Origin: Corythucha ciliata
Taxonomy: Eukaryota; Arthropoda; Insecta; Hemiptera; Tingidae
Reading direction: 5' to 3'
NCBI GenBank assembly: GCA_038030265.1
Contig: CM075939.1
Coordinates: 18,271,253 to 18,335,252, forward strand
DNA length: 64,000 nucleotides
Below the pieces are notes generated by a model. That model was not told the DNA's origin and did no database searches. It was given only the letters and a program-made list of their open reading frames with translations. Each line of letters starts with the position of its first letter. The stretch's first letter is position 1. Of this stretch, positions 56,831 to 64,000 are shown in pieces. A program made the position numbers and the translations under genes.

Positions 56831-59466
56831 GGGGACATGTTCATGCCCACCCTGGAAATCGTTTGAGCCCCCCCAAGGAGGGCGCGCCCCCCAGGTTGAG
56901 AATCACTGATCTAGATAATATTTCTTGAGACCCGATGGTATTGGTATGGTGAACTCTTAGCGTGGCCTGACTAGTTTTAATTATCTGCTCCAAAATTAAT
57001 AAACAGCCTAGTCCATTACTTTCCTAAAATCCGTTCACTTTAATTTTAAAACCGTCTTCTTTTTAAACCCTGAGAAGCTCGTTTCGTCTCTTTTTCACCC
57101 CCTTTTTCCGACCACAGTCACACTCCCTTGCAAATAAATATTTCACGGTTTGTTTGCCTTTGAAAATAACTAGCCCTTTCTCATAAAGCTTTCTCTGGTT
57201 AAGTCAGATTTATTGCAAAGGGGTGAGTGACGGTGGGGAAGGAAAAGTAGGAAGAAGTAGCGTTTTGTGAGAAAAGCTCTCATTTGATATAAGAGGCATA
57301 ATCAAGGAAATGTATAAACTCTAGGAAGGATTTCCCTCCGTATTTTCTTTAGCCTAAGACGTTTTTCATCAACTGGATTCAGAAATTTCTATTTGAAAAA
57401 GGTGTACACCTTTCCGTTTTTGAAATTAAAAACAAGAATGAAAAGGTAGGGGGACGTTAAATAGACTTTGGTATTTTTTTAATTAAATGACTCAATTTCA
57501 GAGATATCGTTGCTTCAAACGATGTCACAAGAAAATTTTTAAATCACCAATTATTAATAGTTTCTGCATGAGACTTACAATATACTGTCCAGCCGAATTT
57601 GGGTTGCTGAACAGGTGTGTTAAGATGAGTTTTTTCCCTTCAACCTACTACCACTTATTTCGGAAAACGGGTTAAGGACGGTCTGATCTAGAAACACCGG
57701 CGGGTACTGTCTTTTTACTGCGAGGCATGGAGGATTTTGACCCTTTCTTCTTACAATTAGTGTTGGGAGCTCACTAGAAACCCAACTTGGCTTTATCCAC
57801 GGTGAAAGGGGAGGGGGTTAATTTGAAAAAACCTGACCTGCCCCTCAGGGGACTTTAGGCATTATACCTAACGAACATTGAAGTCTTGCTGTGTGGAAGG
57901 CAGGAGGGGGAAATGACCTCTTACTCGTACTTTGCTCTGTGAGCTTGTGAACTGCCAATTCTCGGGATTCATCGCAGCGAATCCCGCTTCACACACAGCC
58001 TGCAGTAGGTAACGGCAGTGCGTCTGACATATTCTCCAGTGAAACTGCCCATCCCTAGACCACGGGCTGGCTACGGCCTTGCTCATGTCACTATTACTTA
58101 CCTTTATACTTATTAAAATCAATTTATTAAACGATTCAGGTACTGGAAGCCCCCGACGACTGGAGAAACTTCACGAAAATGGACGAATACGCAAACACTA
58201 ATTTATATCTATTATTAACGCCAGCTATACCCATCAATGACAGAATACTATGCTGCAGGAATGCTAACAACACGCTCAAGCAATTCCCAGTGGCGGTGGA
58301 ACCGAAGAGACAGGGGAGGTGCTTGGCCCTATCCCATCATAGCATGGGGGGCGCCATCCCTCATGCTACAAAAAATGCCGACCTCACCCTTTTTAAAGGG
58401 AACTGTGGTGGGAAAAGGGTAAGAGGAGAGGCTTGATCTTTGCCCCGCGCCCCTGCTCTGATGTCAAATAATTCCGCCGCCACTGGATACCATTCGGTAT
58501 TAGTTTGTGCAAACAAAATCTTCGGCATGGCGAAGACTGGGCACAAACCTGTATACCAGATTTGTGCGGTATACCGTCTACCCGTATACTCGTAAAAAAT
58601 TGCTTGTGCAAATAACTCATTTGCACAAGTAAGTTGAAATAAAGTTTGAGCGTGTGGGCGGGGCTTTAATTAAGAAAAATTTGAGCGTGTGGATGGGGCT
58701 CATTCCTTCCTTTCTTGGTTTAATTCAAACGCAAAACGCATGATTCACAGATTAGAAGGACCGATTTGAATCCTTTTAAGGAAATACCCAGCTTAAGTGA
58801 CGTCTATAATATGAAGGCGGGCCCCAGTCCCGGCACGAGAATAGGGGCAATATTCAGAGACCTTCCTTAAATTTGAGGCCTCCTCAAAGCGCTTCGAAAC
58901 ACTTGATCCTTATCGAAGAGACCACGTGTGTTATTTTAACTCGGTATCGTTATAAGGTTGGTTTCTGTAGTGAGACGGATGTACGGCAATTGTAGGATCC
59001 GGAGACTTGGGCGCCGTTAAATTTATTGTAGCTGCATTCCAGCAACTCAACCGATTTTGTTCACTGAGGTTTGAAAAAACAAAACATTTCATTGTGATTA
59101 CTTTGAGTCTATAACTTGGGTGAAACCGCATGAAATAGCTAATTCTACAGCGGTTTTAAAAACACATTTTGCGCTCACATTCTTCAACATCAGGGTGAGA
59201 GGAAGGGGCTGACAAGGTATTAGGATCAACTAGATCTAACAATAAAATGATGGTGCCAGTGTGACAAATTTCATTTACATAAATTTGATTTGCCTATCGA
59301 TCCTACAGTGAATTGAGGACCGCACGGCAAACGGACTTTATTTATTTATTAATTTTTTTCTATTGTGGATTTGGATTCCCGCACCTTGTAACAGAGAATG
59401 GCGAAGCTTGAGACGGGTGGGAGGGGTCAAAACACGTTCGCAAGCTAAAGAATTGATAAACCACAA
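56831..59466. other. Intergenic, one MITE fragment
   Basis: A half copy of the Harbinger-type MITE lies at about 58758-58825 (AAGTGACGTCTATAATATGA near its end). No gene. Open frames of 60-85 codons near 57868-58626 overlap on both strands. Confidence 0.4.
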
Positions 59467-59697
59467 ATAGTACAACGGTCATCTCAATTATTAGTAGAGT
59501 ACGTAGAATGAAATAGTTCCCTCTCATTTATTTCATTCTTAACAACTCCTCCTCGGTTCGGGAATTAACTTACCAGCAATAAAATTCACACGTGCGGTCC
59601 ATTGTGAATCGGGGATATTTCGACCGACAGGCTAATCTCTCCGGCAACGAACGATACAATTCAGTGAGTAGGCATTCAGTTTAAAAATATTTTTTAG

Positions 59698-59815
59698 AAC
59701 CCTTTCACAAGTTCCGTGATGCGTCTGTAGCCAAACAAATTCATTCACTCAAAAATGAAGTTTTTGATTGCGCACAGACTCTACAGACGAATAACATTAT
59801 GGTATGTGAACGAAT
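59698..59815. repeat. MITE family 2, diverged copy
   Basis: AACCCTTTCACAAGTTCCGT at the left and the inverted GGTATGTGAACG at the right, with the inner CTCAAAAATGAAGTTTTTGA, match the family at 5770-5904. The duplicated copy is at about 62869-62986. Its right end coincides with the left boundary of the 0.93-kb core. Confidence 0.65.
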
Positions 59816-60733
59816 CATTCTACTCGTCTATGGGCACTACTTTCTTTTATTTGCCGTTGTAAATAAGATTTGCGATCGCATCAATAATTCACACACACAA
59901 ACAAACAATAACACAAACCAAGAAGCTACGGGCCAAATCATCAATGAAAAAGCTCATTTAAAACAAATTAAGTTTTGATTTTTTTTGAGTGTCCCATAAA
60001 AAAAGGAATGCATTCAAGTAAGTAGAGAGTGCAAAGGGCCAACGTGTGGCTAGCAACCGTCCGTTTAATAATTATTTCCGTTATTGTATTTTACAACTAA
60101 CTGTTTTAGTGCATTTCATTGACGACAAAAATGCACTATTCGTCTAGCGACGATGGTTGCAAACATGGGCCATGATATTTATTTATTTTTATTTTTATTT
60201 TTATTTTTCACGTTTCAGGGCCTGTAGAACGTTTTTATTAACTATTTCGTCTGTCCTATAGGTGTACACATGACCTATAGGTGTTTCAAGAATACATGTT
60301 TTGGTACCATTGTAGTTATTTGGCATCAAAATTGCACGAAGAATCCGAGAATGATAATGAAAATAATTTAATAATTCCAGAACCATGGATAATACCTAAA
60401 ATGACAATCGCAGCTATACGGGGAGAACATGCTTGGGAAACGATTTTTTCTTAAAACAAAGGCCGTATATTTGCGTCCGTCAGGAATACGTCAAAATTTA
60501 TTATATCTCGTTCAAAAAAATCCTTCAAATGAGAAATATAATCAGTAGGATGCCTCGGAAGGGGCGAGACGGGACAGACAGACCCGGGCCCCTCTTCTGA
60601 GGAGGCTTCTGAAATTTAATGCTTATAGATGGTCAAATATGGATTTTGAGATTTTATGTTCATGAATTTAGGAACTAAATTTTGAAAAAGCGCTCATTCG
60701 AGTGTAAAGTTAAGAAACATTGAAGAAAACATA
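59801..60733. repeat. 0.93-kb core segment, copy 1
   Basis: Begins GGTATGTGAACGAATC and ends AAGAAAACATAG. Repeated at 61724-62640 and 62972-63904. It contains a CACACACAAACAAACAAT-like tract, repeated TATTTTTATTTTTATTTTT and a 61-codon minus frame (60386-60201, MVLELLNYFHYHSRILRAIL at its start). That frame is identical in all copies because they are recent. The frame has no family I recognise, so I do not call it a gene. Confidence 0.9.
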
Positions 60734-61175
60734 GTACACGGTTTATGGTGGCCCTCTTCTTACGGCTAAAATGTAGAAAAACCGCTAACGCACTGTTCAT
60801 GGCGCAAGTTCGCGGCTAAAATCGGGGAAAACGCTAAATTTTAGCAAACATTTGAAAAAAATCGAGACAACGACAATGGCGGTTTGTGTAGGCGATGTAT
60901 TGTGACTAAAGATGAGAAAAAACACTAAGCTTCATCACCAGAATTCAATAAACCGCTGCTAAAACGATAATTCACTGCACAAATCATGAAGACCCAGATT
61001 CGGGTTAGACGAGACAAACCCTAATTAATTCATGACTAGAGAAGTAAAATGCCGCTGATCTGTTGTTAAAGCCGGGGAAAAGCACTGATTCGCGAATTAA
61101 ATTAAGAATAAGCTCACATTTGGAGCTAGTATTGAGAAGAAACGCTAATTCGTTTCTAAAATTGAGATTCATTGT
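60660..61175. repeat. ~30-bp minisatellite field, opposite orientation
   Basis: Units resemble CGCGGCTAAAATCGGGGAAA and CGCTAATTCG, the reverse complement of the 21.4-23.2 kb units (TTTTCTCAATTTTAGCCGTG). They are strongly diverged. Stray units continue at about 61670-61705. The right edge of the 0.93-kb core lies inside this field. Confidence 0.65.
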
Positions 61176-61254
61176 TGTTTGTATTTTTTCTGGCCCACCT
61201 CAGGTTCTCCTTCAAAACAAGGCACACTATTTGGTGAATCTATTGTAAGAGATC

Positions 61255-61665
61255 ACTCAGAGTACAATTTCAATGGGATTTTACTGCAATTCGGTGGTCC
61301 AGTAAGACTCAAGGTTGATTTAATGCCTCCCCTTCGCTTTTAACTTCTCCAATAAATCAAGAGATTTGGTTCTCAATGTTCAAGCGCGTACTTTGCTTAT
61401 TATTCGATCAAATTCTGGGGTCAATCGCAGCAACTGGTGTTCGATAGCGAATTTTTCACGACTTCAAACCCTTCTTTTGCACCCGCCCCGTGGAACGATT
61501 CGACTGGATCACGAACTCGTCCGAAATATTCACGCTATTGATATTTGGGAAAAAGTTGGTTGCCCTAAGTAAGTCGAAAATTGCGACCGTGATCGTGATA
61601 ACAAGCGAGGGGGCCATAAATATATAAATAAACATATCAGGGTGAGACCAATAGTGCATTTAAAA
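61255..61665. other. Spacer inside duplication unit 1, no gene seen
   Basis: Unique within this window. Short frames on both strands (61366-61572 plus, 61456-61659 minus) overlap and show no domain. Confidence 0.4.
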
Positions 61666-61723
61666 AAATGAATTGCACTAAAAACGACAATTCACGGCTA
61701 AAATTGATGTATACAGGGTGTTT

Positions 61724-62640
61724 GGTATGTGAACGAATCATTCTACTCGTCTATGGGCACTACTTTCTTTTATTTGCCGTTGTAAATAAGATTTGCGATC
61801 GCATCAATAATTCACACACACAAACAAACAATAACACAAACCAAGAAGCTACGGGCCAAATCATCAATGAAAAAGCTCATTTAAAACAAATTAAGTTTTG
61901 ATTTTTTTTGAGTGTCCCATAAAAAAAGGAATGCATTCAAGTAAGTAGAGAGTGCAAAGGGCCAACGTGTGGCTAGCAACCGTCCGTTTAATAATTATTT
62001 CCGTTATTGTATTTTACAACTGTTTTAGTGCATTTCATTGACGACAAAAATGCACTATTCGTCTAGCGACGATGGTTGCAAACATGGGCCATGATATTTA
62101 TTTATTTTTATTTTTCACGTTTCAGGGCCTGTAGAACGTTTTTATTAACTATTTCGTCTGTCCTATAGGTGTACACATGACCTATAGGTGTTTCAAGAAT
62201 ACATGTTTTGGTACCATTGTAGTTATTTGGCATCAAAATTGCACGAAGAATCCGAGAATGATAATGAAAATAATTTAATAATTCCAGAACCATGGATAAT
62301 ACCTAAAATGACAATCGCAGCTATACGGGGAGAACATGCTTGGGAAACGATTTTTTCTTAAAACAAAGGCCGTATATTTGCGTCCGTCAGGAATACGTCA
62401 AAATTTATTATATCTCGTTCAAAAAAATCCTTCAAATGAGAAATATAATCAGTAGGATGCCTCGGAAGGGGCGAGACGGGACAGACAGACCCGGGCCCCT
62501 CTTCTGAGGAGGCTTCTGAAATTTAATGCTTATAGATGGTCAAATATGGATTTTGAGATTTTATGTTCATGAATTTAGGAACTAAATTTTGAAAAAGCGC
62601 TCATTCGAGTGTAAAGTTAAGAAACATTGAAGAAAACATA
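61724..62640. repeat. 0.93-kb core segment, copy 2
   Basis: Differs from copy 1 mainly by two deletions (AACT near 62021 and 12 bp of TTTTTA repeats near 62108), and shares copy 1's bases where copy 3 differs. It is preceded by TATACAGGGTGTTTGGTA, a mariner-type terminus, instead of the MITE relic, and its right end is fused directly to the second duplication unit. Confidence 0.9.
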
Positions 62641-64000
62641 GTACAACGGTCATCTCAATTATTAGTAGAGTACGTAGAATGAAATAGTTCCCTCTCATTT
62701 ATTTCATTCTTAACAACTCCTCCTCGGTTCGGGAATTAACTTACCAGCAATAAAATTCACACGTGCGGTCCATTGTGAATCGAGGATATTTCGACCGACA
62801 GGCTAATCTCTCCGGCAACGAACGATACAATTCAGTGAGTAGGCATTCAGTTTAAAAATATTTTTTAGAACCCTTTCACAAGTTCCGTGATGCGTCTGTA
62901 GCCAAACAAATTCATTCACTCAAAAATGAAGTTTTTGATTGCGCACAGACTCTACAGACGAATAACATTATGGTATGTGAACGAATCATTCTACTCGTCT
63001 ATGGGCACTACTTTCTTTTATTTGCCGTTGTAAATAAGATTTGCGATCGCATCAATAATTCACACACACAAACAAACAATAACACAAACCAAGAAGCTAC
63101 GGGCCAAATCATCAATGAAAAAGCTCATTTAAAACAAATTAAGTTTTGATTTTTTTTGAGTGTCCCATAAAAAAAGGAATGCATTCAAGTAAGTAGAGAG
63201 TGCAAAGGGCCAACGTGTGGCTAGCAACCGTCCGTTTAATAATTATTTCCGTTATTGTATTTTACAACTAACTGTTTTAGTGCATTTCATTGACGACAAA
63301 AATGCACTATTCGTCTAGCGACGATGGTTGCAAACATGGGCCATGATATTTATTTATTTTTATTTTTATTTTTATTTTTCACGTTTCAGGGCCTGTAGAA
63401 CGTTTTTATTAACTATTTCGTCTGTCCTATAGGTGTACACATGACCTATAGGTGTTTCAAGAATACATGTTTTGGTACCATTGTAGTTATTTGGCATCAA
63501 AATTGCACGAAGAATCCGAGAATGATAATGAAAATAATTTAATAATTCCAGAACCATGGATAATACCTAAAATGACAATCGCAGCTATACGGGGAGAACA
63601 TGCTTGGGAAACGATTTTTTCTTAAAACAAAGGCCGTATATTTGCGTCCGTCAGGAATACGTCAAAATTTATTCTATCTCGTTCAAAAAAATCCTTCAAA
63701 TGAGAAATATAATCAGTAGGATGCCTCGGAAGGGGCGAGACGGGACAGACAGACCCGGGCCCCTCTTCTGAGGAGGCTTCTGAAATTTAATGCTTATAGA
63801 TGGTCAAATATGGATTTTGAGATTTTATGTTCATGAATTTAGGAACTAAATTTTGAAAAAGCGCTCATTCGAGTCTAAAATTAAGAAACATTGAAGAAAA
63901 CATAGTACACGGTTTATGGTGGCCCTCTTCTTACGGCTAAAATGTAGAAAAACCGCTAACGCACTGTTCATGGCGCAAGTTCGCGGCTAAAATCGGGGAA
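62638..64000. repeat. 3.17-kb tandem duplication, unit 2 (cut by window end)
   Basis: Near-identical continuation of unit 1 through the MITE relic, the ~0.93-kb core and into the minisatellite. It runs off the window at 64000. Confidence 0.9.
62972..63904. repeat. 0.93-kb core segment, copy 3
   Basis: Same length and flanks as copy 1, offset 3171. It has private changes near 63674 (C for A) and 63875-63880. Confidence 0.9.

Larger units (their letters stand above)
59467..62637. repeat. 3.17-kb tandem duplication, unit 1
   Basis: Positions 59471 to about 60829 recur at 62642 to the window end with a constant offset of 3171. Only four base differences were seen in about 1.36 kb (for example 59612 G against 62783 A). 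The unit starts at ATAGTACAACGG and the second unit starts at a CATAGTAC that also occurs at the end of the inner copy, suggesting a junction with 7-bp shared sequence. Confidence 0.9.

Overview
This window is nuclear DNA from an animal, almost certainly an arthropod and most likely an insect. Coding exons are small and split by introns of about 56-75 bp. The two recognisable genes belong to families greatly expanded in insects (GMC oxidoreductase and CYP4-type cytochrome P450). Intergenic DNA is AT-rich and full of hairpin transposons, retrotransposon relics and diverged tandem repeats. A hemipteran is a reasonable guess, but nothing here fixes the order.

Host genes. (1) A three-coding-exon GMC (glucose dehydrogenase-like) gene runs on + from 12749 to 14700. 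It has a TATA box and initiator near 12431-12468, a likely 5' UTR exon, and one GC-AG intron. (2) A twelve-exon CYP4 gene runs on - from 34433 to 31226. All exon junctions from exon 2 to the stop join in frame, but exon 1 carries a one-base frame lesion. Its long intron 3 is explained almost entirely by an 873-bp TA-flanked TIR transposon. (3) One orphan exon-like segment (17085-17147) may belong to a gene that extends beyond what can be read.

Mobile DNA by region. 0-12 kb holds hairpin MITEs, a 1.3-kb-spaced direct repeat, two oppositely oriented Penelope-like relics (one keeping a broken GIY-YIG domain) and a Ty3/gypsy RT scrap. 18-27 kb holds a Harbinger-type MITE, a diverged ~30-bp minisatellite field split by a TIR element, and a long near-perfect hairpin. 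34-43 kb holds a TTAA-flanked MITE just upstream of the P450, a third Penelope-type terminus, a mariner-like element with ~480-bp inverted arms and a broken transposase, and a hAT-type MITE with an 8-bp duplication. 43-46 kb is a Ty1/copia element with both LTRs, primer site, 5-bp target duplication and two internal deletions, nested inside a fold-back element. 46-57 kb holds another ~30-bp array, a fourth terminal motif, a tRNA-derived SINE head, a gypsy integrase relic, a 17-bp minisatellite and a fold-back element. 59.4-64 kb is a very recent 3.17-kb tandem duplication containing three copies of a ~0.93-kb segment.

The most unusual signal is a family of hammerhead-ribozyme-like folds at four Penelope-type termini. 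In the two best copies the usual core C3-G8 pair appears replaced by U-A. No bacterial operon, CRISPR array, rRNA gene or intact tRNA gene was seen.
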